Part shown: positions 39,926 to 50,181 of the stretch, piece after piece | Layout: the number at the start of each line of letters is the position of its first letter | Position numbering within the stretch: position 1 is the first letter of the stretch | Assembly (NCBI GenBank): GCA_030625815.1 | Contig: DAOUQF010000029.1 | Span: forward strand, 1-50,377 | Direction: 5' to 3' | DNA from: Eubacteriales bacterium | Lineage (GTDB): Bacteria; Bacillota; Clostridia; Tissierellales; GPF-1 | Length of the DNA: 50,377 nucleotides | Made by a program: the position numbers and the translations under genes | The notes under the pieces: generated by a model | Told to the model about the DNA's origin: nothing | Databases searched by the model: none | The model's input: the letters and a program-made list of their open reading frames with translations, nothing else

Positions 39926-40938
39926 CAACTCTGTCCTCCTTGGAATCCCTCGGGGTGAGACTGGTGCCAGTTCCACGCACCTGACAGAATTGCCAGCAGC
40001 CCAGGCTTTTCCGGTTCCCATCCCAAAACTTTTTTCGCCAGATCGGCACTCGCCACCAATTGTGCGGGATCACCCGCCCGCCGCGATGCCACTTCCGCGG
40101 GAATGGGATGTCCGGTAACAACTCTCGCTGCTTCAATCACTTCTTTGACGGAATATCCCGTTCCATTTCCAAGGTTCATGGAAATGCTCTTTTCGCCCCG
40201 AATCAGATAATCCAAGGCGCGGATATGGGCATCCGCCAGATCCATCACATCGATATAGTCCCTGATGCAGCTCCCATCCAAGGTATCGTAATCCTCGCCG
40301 AAAACAAAGATCTTCTCTCGTTTTCCCAATGCCACCTCTAGAATCAAGGGAATCAAATGAGATTCCGGGGTATGATCTTCTCCAAGTTTCCCGGTGGGAT
40401 GCGCTCCTGCCGCATTGAAATATCGCAAAGCCACAAAGGAGAAAGCAGTCGCTTTCATATTTGCACTCGCCTCTGCCTGCCAATACATCATCCGTTCCAC
40501 GGCCAACTTGGTTTCTCCATAGGGATTGGTCGGCTCCTTTCGATCCCCTTCCTGAATGGGAATTCGCTCCGGCTCTCCATAGGTTGCCGCCGTTGAGGAA
40601 AAGACCAGAAAATGAACGCCATGAGCCTCCATGGCCTGAAGGAGATTCAAAGTGCCCGCGACATTGTTTTCATAATATTTCAAGGGTTTTTCCACACTTT
40701 CTCCCACCTGGGAATCAGCGGCAAAATCAATCACCCCTTCGATTGAATACATCGAAAAAACTTGATCCAAGAACACTCGATCTCGCAGGTCTCCCACCTC
40801 CAGGGCAACCCCGGCAGGCAGGGCTTGCTCGTGCCCCTTGGACAGATTATCGACAACCAGTACCGCTCGTCCCGCCTCCACCAAGGCATGAACCGTATGG
40901 GATCCAATATATCCAGCGCCTCCGCAAACCAAAATCAT
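39925..40938 (-). CDS. galE: UDP-glucose 4-epimerase
   Basis: A protein of 337 residues that interconverts UDP-galactose and UDP-glucose. The NAD motif is GGAGYIGSH at the N-terminus. The catalytic Ser/Thr-Tyr-Lys set is in FSSTAATYGEP and NPYGETKLAVE (YxxxK). RYFNAAGAHPTGKLGED and DGSCIRDYIDVMDLADAH are GalE signatures. ATG 40938 overlaps the galK stop by 4 nt, and the stop overlaps galT. Confidence 0.95.
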   Translation of the reverse strand: MILVCGGAGYIGSHTVHALVEAGRAVLVVDNLSKGHEQALPAGVALEVGDLRDRVFLDQVFSMYSIEGVIDFAADSQVGESVEKPLKYYENNVAGTLNLLQAMEAHGVHFLVFSSTAATYGEPERIPIQEGDRKEPTNPYGETKLAVERMMYWQAEASANMKATAFSFVALRYFNAAGAHPTGKLGEDHTPESHLIPLILEVALGKREKIFVFGEDYDTLDGSCIRDYIDVMDLADAHIRALDYLIRGEKSISMNLGNGTGYSVKEVIEAARVVTGHPIPAEVASRRAGDPAQLVASADLAKKVLGWEPEKPGLLAILSGAWNWHQSHPEGFQGGQS

Positions 40939-42098
40939 ACACTCAGCTCCTTTGCTCCGTCTGCAATGGCCGCGAGATAAAAGTCCGGCGTCAGCCCTGT
41001 CTTTTCCCGATAAAGATTGGTTACATTCTCCATAAAGGACTCCACCTGATCTCGCTTGACCAAAGAAACGGTGCAGCCGCCGAAACCGGCGCCGGTCATG
41101 CGCGAACCGATCACGCCCGGTTGCGCCCAAGCCGCTTCCACCAGGGCGTCCAATTCCTTACCCGTCACTTCATAATCGTCTCGTAGGGACCGGTGCGATG
41201 CATTCATCAATTCGCCAAATGTCGTCAAATTTCCCGATTTCAAGGCATCCACCGCTTGCAAGGTTCGTTGATTCTCCATCACTGCATGGCGGGCGCGGCG
41301 AATCAGAATCGGATCTTCGATCCAAGGAATTGCCGCCTCAAACTCAGCCTCCGTCATGGCGCCCCAAGAGGCGAGTTCGCGATGGGTCTGCACCCGGCGC
41401 AAGGCTTCCTCGCATTGGCTGCGACGCTCATTGTACTTCGAATCCGCCAAGCCTCGTTTCTTGTTGGTGTTGGCGATCACCAATTCGTAATCCTTCAATT
41501 GGAAAGGCACCCATTGAAATCTAAGGCTCGCGCAATCCAAGAGAATCGCGTGATCCTTCTTCCCCATGGCAACAGCGAATTGATCCATAATCCCGCAATT
41601 CACTCCGACAAATTGATTCTCCGCCCGTTGCGCCAAAAGCGCCAATTCCTGATTGGAAGCCTCTCCGCCATAAAGGCCCCTCATGGCGATGGCTGTTGCT
41701 ACTTCTATAGAAGCAGAAGAAGACAGTCCGGCGCCATTGGGGATATTGCCCCAGAACAAAAACTCCGCACCGCCGATGGGCAATCCCGCCTCCAAAAGGA
41801 TCTGAATCATACCCTTGGGATAATTCGTCCATCCGTCCTCCGGAATATTCTTTAAGTCATTCACTCCCCGCTCAACCTCTTGGGGAAGATTCAGGCTGGC
41901 AAATTTCAAGTTTCCATCGCTTCGCTTCCGCGCCACGGCGTAGGTGCCAAAACTCAAGGCAGCCGGGAATACATTCCCGCCATTATAATCCGTATGTTCA
42001 CCAATCAAATTGACACGGCCCGGCGAAAAAAACACCCGCGGTTCTCCCCCCGCACCAAATTTTTTCTCAAACGCTTGGATCAACTCTTGTGGATTCAT
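40935..42098 (-). CDS. galK: Galactokinase
   Basis: A GHMP kinase of 387 residues that phosphorylates galactose. The galactokinase signature is GRVNLIGEHTDYNGGNVFP, the ATP-binding motif is IPNGAGLSSSAS near 125, and the C-terminal motif is GSRMTGAGFGGCTVSL. ATG 42098 overlaps the stop of the ROK gene by 4 nt (ATGA). No galactose transporter is in the operon. Confidence 0.96.
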   Translation of the reverse strand: MNPQELIQAFEKKFGAGGEPRVFFSPGRVNLIGEHTDYNGGNVFPAALSFGTYAVARKRSDGNLKFASLNLPQEVERGVNDLKNIPEDGWTNYPKGMIQILLEAGLPIGGAEFLFWGNIPNGAGLSSSASIEVATAIAMRGLYGGEASNQELALLAQRAENQFVGVNCGIMDQFAVAMGKKDHAILLDCASLRFQWVPFQLKDYELVIANTNKKRGLADSKYNERRSQCEEALRRVQTHRELASWGAMTEAEFEAAIPWIEDPILIRRARHAVMENQRTLQAVDALKSGNLTTFGELMNASHRSLRDDYEVTGKELDALVEAAWAQPGVIGSRMTGAGFGGCTVSLVKRDQVESFMENVTNLYREKTGLTPDFYLAAIADGAKELSV

Positions 42099-43267
42099 TC
42101 TCCATCTCCCTCCTGATCTTCCATCCATTCCTCAATCACCAAAGTTGCAGCCCCTAAAACCCCGGTCTTTCCCTGCAATCGAGTCGGTTCAACTCTTGTC
42201 TCCCGATAAGCTCTATTCACCGAATTTCGCTTAAGTTCCACTAAAAATTGCGGCGCGAATGCATCCCATGCCTGACTGACTCCGCCAGCCAGAATGATCA
42301 GCTTCGGATTCAAGAGTTGCACCACAAGCCCCAGGGCTTGCCCCAAACGAACCCCCATCTCGGAAAATACGGCTTGTGCTTCCGAATCCCCTTGACTTGC
42401 CAGCTCATAGACTACTTTACCGTTTTCACATAGTTTTCCTGTCTTTTGTCGATATTTCCTCGCCAAAGCCGCACTGGAAATTTCCGTTTCAAGACATCCG
42501 ATTTTCCCGCAACGGCAAATCGTCCCGTCATGGTTCGGCACGGTGATATGTCCAATCTCCCCTGCCATCTGCGCGCCGCCGGACTGAATTCTTCCCCCCA
42601 TGGCAACGGCACCGCCAACCCCGTCGCCGAGATTGATCAAGAAAAAATCAGAAACATCCTGCGCCAGTCCAAACCATCGTTCTGCCATGGCCATCGCACG
42701 CACGTCATTCTCAATAACGACCATGCAATCCAAGGCGTTTTCCAAGTTTTCCTGCAACGGATAGGCTTCTAATTCAAAGGCGGGCGCGTATTGAATCATC
42801 CCTTTGTCTCGATCGACAAACCCATGCATGCCAATCCCAATCCCCAGGATTGTCTCCAGGTTCGAAACCTGATTTTGAATTCCTTCCATTATAAGCGTGA
42901 GTAAATCGTCTCCGGATCGAATCTCCGCCTTATCCATTCGCCAGGATTTCAGAAAGATTCCCGCCCCATTGACAAGACCAAATTTGATACTGTGAATTCC
43001 GACATCCACCCCAATCATTTGAATCGTTTCATGATTGAGCTTCAGCAAAATCGGAGGCCTCCCCCCCGAAGAATCACCGTCGCCGGTTTCGATCAACCAG
43101 CCCTCTTCTTTCAATTCTCGGGTCAAATTGGTAATGGTCGCCGGATTCAATTGCAGGGATCTGGCGATCTCTGCTCGGGACGCCAAGTCATGGTGCCAAA
43201 GGAATCGTAAAATGGAGCGGCGATTCACCTGCTTCATCAACCGTTTGTTGGATCGTTGATAGCGCAT
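42095..43267 (-). CDS. ROK family transcriptional repressor of the gal operon
   Basis: A protein of 390 residues. The N-terminal winged helix is at about 18-75 (LASRAEIARSLQLNPATITN). The ROK sugar-kinase-like domain has IGVDVGIHSIKFGLV, IENDVRAMAMAERWFG, LGDGVGGAVAMGG and the zinc motif CRCGKIGCLE. Repressors of this XylR/NagC type respond to a sugar; position as first gene before galKET suggests galactose or a derivative. ATG 43267 starts the protein; a longer frame extends into the operator. A 19-bp palindrome overlaps its promoter. Confidence 0.9.
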   Translation of the reverse strand: MRYQRSNKRLMKQVNRRSILRFLWHHDLASRAEIARSLQLNPATITNLTRELKEEGWLIETGDGDSSGGRPPILLKLNHETIQMIGVDVGIHSIKFGLVNGAGIFLKSWRMDKAEIRSGDDLLTLIMEGIQNQVSNLETILGIGIGMHGFVDRDKGMIQYAPAFELEAYPLQENLENALDCMVVIENDVRAMAMAERWFGLAQDVSDFFLINLGDGVGGAVAMGGRIQSGGAQMAGEIGHITVPNHDGTICRCGKIGCLETEISSAALARKYRQKTGKLCENGKVVYELASQGDSEAQAVFSEMGVRLGQALGLVVQLLNPKLIILAGGVSQAWDAFAPQFLVELKRNSVNRAYRETRVEPTRLQGKTGVLGAATLVIEEWMEDQEGDGE

Positions 43268-43281
43268 ATGCTTCCCTCTTT

Positions 43282-43327
43282 CTTTATTTAATAAATAAAG
43301 TATATAAAAGAACGTAATGATTTGCAA
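43282..43327 (-). promoter_or_regulatory. gal operon promoter and ROK operator
   Basis: TTGCAA (43322-43327), a 17-nt spacer and TATACT (43299-43304) on the minus strand. A perfect 19-bp palindrome CTTTATTTA-A-TAAATAAAG (43282-43300) begins at the -10 and covers the transcription start, a likely repressor site. Confidence 0.8.
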
Positions 43328-43332
43328 GATAA

Positions 43333-43408
43333 AAACACCCAGACACTCCTTGGGCTGAAACTAAGATAAGCAAATCGTTTAAAAATACCTGCTCATCTTC
43401 GTTTCAGC
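43333..43408 (-). terminator. Long hairpin and terminator-like sequence after ilvB
   Basis: Two 19-nt arms (43354-43372 and 43390-43408, CTGAAAC and GTTTCAG at their base) pair with two mismatches. A short CCCA/TGGG stem followed by GTGTTTTTA (43333-43353, minus strand) comes next. Together they probably end the ilv transcript, before the gal promoter. Confidence 0.5.
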
Positions 43409-43452
43409 TCACCTACAGGATTGCTGAGTGCTCCGTCACTATTCAGTGTCAC

Positions 43453-45108
43453 TTATTCTGTGATCAATTGATCAATGGGTTTGCCCGGAGGCACAATCGG
43501 ATACACATTGTGGGTATTCTCAATTCTCAGATCCATCAAAAAGGGACCTGTTTCCCATTTTCTTTCCTTCAACGCCGCTTCCAATTCTTCCATGGAATCC
43601 ACCGTTGCTCCAGGAATTTTATAAACAGCCGCCAAGGCTTCAAAACTCATATCCTCGTCATTATCCGTTTCGGCGTATCGCTCATCCTGAAAAAGCTGTT
43701 GCCATTGCCGCACCATGCCTAAAGCGCAGTTGTTCATCACACAGATCAAGATCGGCATGCGATGCTTGGCCATGGTCAGCAATTCAGAAGCGCTCATCCG
43801 AAAGCTTCCATCCCCCGTAATCAAGACCGTTGTCTGATCCGGCTTCGCCATGGAAGCGCCAATGGCGGCCCCTGGACCAAAGCCCATGGTGCCAAGACCC
43901 CCGGAGGTAATGAAATCCACCGACTCCTTGAAGTCCCAATACTGAGCGGTCCACATCTGATGCTGGCCCACATCGGTCACAACCGTCGCCCTCGGGTCAA
44001 CCGCCTTATTGATCGCAGAAAGAATATTGGCAGGCGTGAATCCATTGGCTCGATTAGAAGATTCTTTCTCCCAATCATAAATGCGATTCAGCCAATCCGT
44101 TCTTTCACACGTTGGCGCCACCGCCAGCAGTTCTGTTAAAATCCCTTTCACATCGCCTCGAATCGCCAAACTGTGTTCGACGTTTTTACCGAATTCCGTC
44201 GGATCCAAATCGATGTGAACAATCGAAGAATTTTTCCCAAAGCTGCCTCGTTTGCCGACGACGCGATCACTGAACCGCGTGCCGATGGCAAGAATCAAAT
44301 CGCTTCGAGAAGCCGCCAGATTGCCGTGCTTATAGCCATGCATCCCGATCATGCCCAAGGACAAGGAATTTGAGCGATCAATGGTGCCCAAGCCCATCAG
44401 GGTATTGACCACGGGAATCTGGGTCTTCTCGGCCAATGCCACCAATTCCGCCACAGCACCTGAAAGCTTAATGCCTCCACCGGCGAGGATCACAGGACGC
44501 TTTGCCTCCCGAATCATGGCGACCACTTCCTTCACCTCAGCCGAATAGTCCGGCGGTTCGGTTTCTTCAATCGTACTCTGATCCAACGCCGCCCAGTCAG
44601 GCGTCGTCTCTGCCAAGAAAATATCCTTGGGAATGTCGACCAACACAGGTCCCGGACGGCCGCTCCGTGCGACTTCAAAGGCTTCTGTCAAAATTTCGGC
44701 CAATTCCGCCACATCCCGCACCAAGTAATTATGCTTGGTGATGGAGAAGGTAATTCCCGTAATGTCCAATTCCTGAAAAGAGTCTTTCCCCAATAGGGAT
44801 GTAGGCACTTGTCCTGTCAGCACCACCAATGGAACAGAATCCATATAGGCGTTTGCCAATCCCGTAATGGTGTTGGAAGCGCCCGGTCCGCTTGTTGCGA
44901 TACAAACGCCTGGTTTCCCAGTCGCCCGCGCGTATCCATCCGCGGCATGAACAGCATTTTGTTCATGAACCGTTCGGATATGGCGCGGAGCGTCATCCGC
45001 ACGATGCAGGGCATCATATAAAGGGATCACCGCACCGCCCGGATAGCCAAATATGAGCTCGACGTTTTCTCTTTTAAATACTTCTAATACGATTTCTGCA
45101 CCCTTCAT
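43453..45108 (-). CDS. ilvB: Acetolactate synthase large subunit (copy 1)
   Basis: A TPP enzyme of 551 residues that condenses two pyruvates, or pyruvate with 2-oxobutyrate. The N-terminal domain has FGYPGGAVIPLYDAL and the catalytic Glu in VHEQNAVHAADGYARATG. The FAD/central domain has MIGMHGYKHGN. The C-terminal TPP-binding motif runs from GDGSFRMS to NNCALGMVRQW. It is last in the order small subunit-ilvC-ilvD-ilvB. AGGAGG lies before the ATG. A diverged copy lies at 48509-50170. Confidence 0.95.
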   Translation of the reverse strand: MKGAEIVLEVFKRENVELIFGYPGGAVIPLYDALHRADDAPRHIRTVHEQNAVHAADGYARATGKPGVCIATSGPGASNTITGLANAYMDSVPLVVLTGQVPTSLLGKDSFQELDITGITFSITKHNYLVRDVAELAEILTEAFEVARSGRPGPVLVDIPKDIFLAETTPDWAALDQSTIEETEPPDYSAEVKEVVAMIREAKRPVILAGGGIKLSGAVAELVALAEKTQIPVVNTLMGLGTIDRSNSLSLGMIGMHGYKHGNLAASRSDLILAIGTRFSDRVVGKRGSFGKNSSIVHIDLDPTEFGKNVEHSLAIRGDVKGILTELLAVAPTCERTDWLNRIYDWEKESSNRANGFTPANILSAINKAVDPRATVVTDVGQHQMWTAQYWDFKESVDFITSGGLGTMGFGPGAAIGASMAKPDQTTVLITGDGSFRMSASELLTMAKHRMPILICVMNNCALGMVRQWQQLFQDERYAETDNDEDMSFEALAAVYKIPGATVDSMEELEAALKERKWETGPFLMDLRIENTHNVYPIVPPGKPIDQLITE

Positions 45109-45117
45109 CGTGACCTC

Positions 45118-46765
<1,648 letters not shown>

Positions 46766-46773
<8 letters not shown>

Positions 46774-47767
46774 CTTTTCCACCAATCCAGCTCATCATGG
46801 ATCGAAGCTTTTTACCAACCGCTACAATTGGATGCGCATTTTGTTGACGGCGAGCCGCCGTAAAGGTTGGTTGGTTGATTCGGTTTTCCATGATCCAGTT
46901 TTTCGCGAAGGTACCGTCTTGAATCTCCGCTAAGACCTGCTTCATCTCCGCTCTTGTGTCGGCAGTGATAATTCGTTTGCCTGTTACGTAATCGCCATAC
47001 TCGGCTGTGTTGCTGATCGAGTCCCGCATCTTCTCGAATCCGCCTTCATAGAAGAGATCGACGATCAACTTCATCTCATGAAGACACTCGAAGTATGCGA
47101 TTTCTTCTTGATATCCGGCTTCCACCAAGGTGTCGAACCCGGCCTTGATCAATTCTGTTACACCGCCGCAAAGGACTGCCTGCTCACCGAAAAGATCCGT
47201 TTCCGTTTCTTCCTCAAAGCTGGTTTCCAAAATGCCCGCTCTCATGGCGCCGATTCCCTTGGCATATGCCATGGCAATGTCTCTCGCTTGGCCTGTCGCG
47301 TCCTGGTAGATCGCGAAGAGTGCCGGAACCCCCTTGCCGTCTTGATAGACCCGTCGAACCAAGTGGCCCGGTCCCTTTGGCGCTACCATAAATACGTCGA
47401 TATCCTTAGGCGGACGAATTTGATTGTAGTGAATGTTGAATCCATGGGCAAAAGCAATCGCTTTACCTGCTGTCAAATATGGAGCCACTTCCGTCTCATA
47501 CACCTGTGCTTGGCGCGTATCCGGCAACAGCATCATAATCACGTCCGACGCCTTCGTCGCTTCCGCAACCGTCATAACGGTTAATCCCATTTCCTCAGCC
47601 TTTGGCCAAGATCGGCTGCCCTCGTACAATCCTACGATTACAGAAGCGCCACTCTCTTTCAAGTTCAGCGCGTGAGCGTGTCCTTGGCTTCCAAAGCCTA
47701 GAATCGCCACTTTCTTTCCTGCAATCACCTCAAAGTTCGCATCATTGTCATAATACATCGTCGCCAT
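46766..47767 (-). CDS. ilvC: Ketol-acid reductoisomerase
   Basis: A class I KARI of 333 residues that isomerises and reduces acetolactate with NADPH. The Rossmann motif is [17 protein letters not shown] and the cofactor-specificity loop is [22 protein letters not shown] and the knotted C-terminal domain with [10 protein letters not shown] and [14 protein letters not shown] are present. AAGGAGG precedes the ATG. It starts 2 nt after the small-subunit stop. Confidence 0.96.
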
Positions 47768-47769
47768 TT

Positions 47770-48015
47770 TTATACTTCCTCCTTCAATAATTCAATAAAA
47801 GTAACATCAACCAATTTCTCAAGTTGTTGCATCGCTCTTGTCGCTGTATCTGGATTGGATCCTTCCAACTGAATATGCATCTCGTGGCTCCCAGTTCCAG
47901 AGGTGACTGCCTGCAGATTCATACCAGTAATTTCAAACTCTCTTCTTCTCAATGTACTCGTTACACGGATAAAACTATCCATTCCTTTTTCTAATCTTGC
48001 ATAAATAGTTTGCAT
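47770..48015 (-). CDS. Acetolactate synthase small subunit, short ACT type
   Basis: A single ACT domain of 81 residues, the size of E. coli IlvM and shorter than typical IlvN/IlvH (about 160). It has [18 protein letters not shown] and ends VDVTFIELL. It probably activates or confers feedback control on one or both IlvB copies. AAGGAGG lies before the ATG and directly after the attenuator terminator, so this is the first structural gene of the operon. Confidence 0.9.
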   Translation of the reverse strand: MQTIYARLEKGMDSFIRVTSTLRRREFEITGMNLQAVTSGTGSHEMHIQLEGSNPDTATRAMQQLEKLVDVTFIELLKEEV

Positions 48016-48035
48016 GTTATTCCCTCCTTAGAATT

Positions 48036-48070
48036 CAAAAAAAACGGGGCGTTCCGAAGAACGCCCCGTT
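48036..48070 (-). terminator. Attenuator terminator of the ilv operon
   Basis: ACGGGGCGTTC and GAACGCCCCGT with a TTCG loop form an 11-bp GC-rich stem followed by T8 (minus strand). It lies between the leader ORF and the first ilv gene. Confidence 0.9.
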
Positions 48071-48080
48071 TAGGTAATAT

Positions 48081-48242
48081 TTACCAATTTAAACATGGAT
48101 ACAGTGGGTGTATTCTTTCGTAACAACTTGGATTATTCTTTTTAAACACGACTTCTAGGCCCGCGAGCACGATCAGCTCGAGGACCAGAATAATAATAAT
48201 CATATTCAAATTGTTAGAAAAAATGTTATTCATTGTATTCAT
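48081..48242 (-). CDS. ilv leader peptide rich in Ile, Leu and Val codons
   Basis: A 53-codon ORF starting at ATG 48242 after GGAGAG. Codons 14-32 read MIIIILVLELIVLAGLEVV, with 14 Ile, Leu or Val codons, then a polar tail with Cys and Tyr. It ends 11 nt before the strong terminator and lies just after a consensus promoter. By analogy with the ilvGMEDA leader of E. coli it should sense charged Ile/Leu/Val tRNAs. A clear antiterminator partner for the terminator stem was not found by eye; a GGTAAATATTACC palindrome at the stop codon may take part. The peptide could also insert in membranes, but its location argues for a leader. Confidence 0.72.
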   Translation of the reverse strand: MNTMNNIFSNNLNMIIIILVLELIVLAGLEVVFKKNNPSCYERIHPLYPCLNW

Positions 48243-48293
48243 GATTTTCTCTCCAATTTTCAACCAATTTCCAAAACGAATGATATTAGTCAA

Positions 48294-48322
48294 ATTATAT
48301 CGGGGGATCCCAGGCTTGTCAA
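48294..48322 (-). promoter_or_regulatory. Promoter of the ilv leader and operon
   Basis: Consensus TTGACA (48317-48322), a 17-nt spacer and TATAAT (48294-48299) on the minus strand. Confidence 0.9.
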
Positions 48323-48450
48323 CGCTTTTTGTGTCATTTTTTTAATATATTCGCAGGAAAACGGTTTTTCTTGTGTTTTTTTACGGACAACTGCTTTTCC
48401 AGGCTGGGCACCCTTCGATTTCCCGCCCATGTATTTCCTTTGTTTCTAAC

Positions 48451-48503
48451 AAAAAAACACCTCATCACTCGAATCCGATTCACGAATCTGAATGATGAGG
48501 TGC
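48451..48503 (-). terminator. Terminator of the second ilvD-ilvB operon
   Basis: CACCTCATCA and TGATGAGGTG flank an inner GATTCG-type stem, followed by T7 on the minus strand. Confidence 0.85.
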
Positions 48504-48508
48504 CATTT

Positions 48509-50170
48509 CTACTTTTTTTCGGTAATCACATGATCAATGGTTTTTCCCGGCGACACCATCGGATATACTTGATGGGTTTTCTCAATTCGCACTTCCATCA
48601 AGAAAGGTCCGCCTTCCCATTTTCGAGCAGCCATTACCGCTTCCAATTCTTCCATAGACGCTACTGTCGCCCCTGGAATATCATAGACAGCCGCCAACTT
48701 TTCAAAGCTCATGGTTTCATCCGTATCGGTTTCGGCGTATCGCTCATCCCCGAAAAGATATTGCCACTGCCGCACCATGCCTAAAGCGCAGTTGTTCATA
48801 ACCACAATAAAGATCGGCAATTGATGACGTGCAATCGTTAAAAGTTCAGGAGTTGCCATCCGGAAACTGCCATCTCCCGTAATCAAGATCGTAGAATGAT
48901 CCGGCTTTGCAAAGGTAGCGCCAATAGCCGCTCCTGTGCCAAATCCCATGGTACCAAGTCCGCCGGAGGTGATAAAATCTTCCGACTGTTTGAAATCCCA
49001 ATACTGAGCAGTCCACATCTGATGCTGTCCCACATCGGTCACAACCGTCGCCTTCGGATCAATCGCTTGATTGATCGCCGTTAAGATATTCTTCGGCGTG
49101 AATCCCGTCTCTCGATTGAACGCATCGCCGTTTTTCCAATCATAAATACGCTGCAACCAGATCGGACGTTCCGCCGGCTGAGCCTCTTCCATCAATTTCC
49201 CCAGAATCTCTTTTACATCCCCTGGAATCGCCAAGCTGTGTTCCACCACTTTCCCGAATTCCGTCGGATCCAAATCGATGTGAATAATCTTAGCGTTCTT
49301 TCCGAAACTGCTGCGCTTGCCAACCACTCGATTGCTGAACCTTGTGCCGATAGCCAAAATCAAATCGCTTTGCGTCACCGCCAGATTGCCGTGCTTATAG
49401 CCATGCATCCCGATCATGCCGATCGACAAGGGATTTGAGCGATCAATGGTGCCCAAACCCATCAAGGTGTTGGCGACAGGAATCTGGGTTTTCTCCGCAA
49501 ATGCCACCAGTTCCGCCTCGGCGCCCGACATTCTCACACCACCGCCAGCCAGAATAATCGGTCTTTCCGCTTCCCGAATCATGGCAATGGCTTCCTTGAT
49601 TTCATCATTGATAGACGAATCAAAGAATTCTCCTTGAATCTGATCGATGGCATCCCAATCGGGAGCCGCATCCGCCAAGAAGATATCCTTGGGAATGTCG
49701 ACCAATACCGGTCCCGGACGGCCGCTGCTCGCGATCTTAAAGGCTTCTGTCATCACTTCCGCCAATTCCGCCACATCCCGCACCAAATAACTATGCTTGG
49801 TGATGGAGAAAGTAATTCCCGTAATGTCCAATTCCTGAAAGGCGTCTTGACCCAATAGGGATGTAGGCACTTGACCTGTAATGACGACCATCGGAATCGA
49901 ATCCATATAGGCGTTTGCCAATCCCGTAATGGTATTGGATGCGCCCGGGCCGCTTGTTACCAAACAAACCCCCGGTTTCCCCGATGCCCGTGCATATCCG
50001 TCCGCCGCATGAACAACATGCTGTTCATGAACCGTTCGAATATGACGCGGGGCGTCATCTGCACGATATAGGGCATCGTACAAAGGGATTACTGTTGCGC
50101 CTGGATAACCAAACATGAGGTCAACATTTTCTCTTCTTAAAACTTCTAATACGATTTCTGCACCCTTCAT
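48509..50170 (-). CDS. Acetolactate synthase large subunit homologue (copy 2)
   Basis: A TPP enzyme of 553 residues, alignable with copy 1 over its full length. The catalytic Glu (VHEQHVVHAADGYARASG) and the TPP motif (GDGSFRMA to NNCALGMVRQW) are kept. The conserved PGGAVIP of copy 1 is PGATVIP here, and the residues after the catalytic Glu differ (HVV for NAV). It may therefore have altered kinetics or substrate preference, which is inference. AAGGAGG precedes the ATG and overlaps the end of the upstream ilvD copy. No small subunit gene follows it. Confidence 0.9.
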   Translation of the reverse strand: MKGAEIVLEVLRRENVDLMFGYPGATVIPLYDALYRADDAPRHIRTVHEQHVVHAADGYARASGKPGVCLVTSGPGASNTITGLANAYMDSIPMVVITGQVPTSLLGQDAFQELDITGITFSITKHSYLVRDVAELAEVMTEAFKIASSGRPGPVLVDIPKDIFLADAAPDWDAIDQIQGEFFDSSINDEIKEAIAMIREAERPIILAGGGVRMSGAEAELVAFAEKTQIPVANTLMGLGTIDRSNPLSIGMIGMHGYKHGNLAVTQSDLILAIGTRFSNRVVGKRSSFGKNAKIIHIDLDPTEFGKVVEHSLAIPGDVKEILGKLMEEAQPAERPIWLQRIYDWKNGDAFNRETGFTPKNILTAINQAIDPKATVVTDVGQHQMWTAQYWDFKQSEDFITSGGLGTMGFGTGAAIGATFAKPDHSTILITGDGSFRMATPELLTIARHQLPIFIVVMNNCALGMVRQWQYLFGDERYAETDTDETMSFEKLAAVYDIPGATVASMEELEAVMAARKWEGGPFLMEVRIEKTHQVYPMVSPGKTIDHVITEKK

Positions 50171-50181
50171 CGTGATCCTCC

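Noticed and set aside
48081-48242. The Ile/Leu/Val-rich ORF as a type I toxin
   Set aside because: It has a toxin-like hydrophobic block and basic residues after it, but it lies between the ilv promoter and attenuator, and no antisense RNA promoter was evident. Leader peptide is the better reading.
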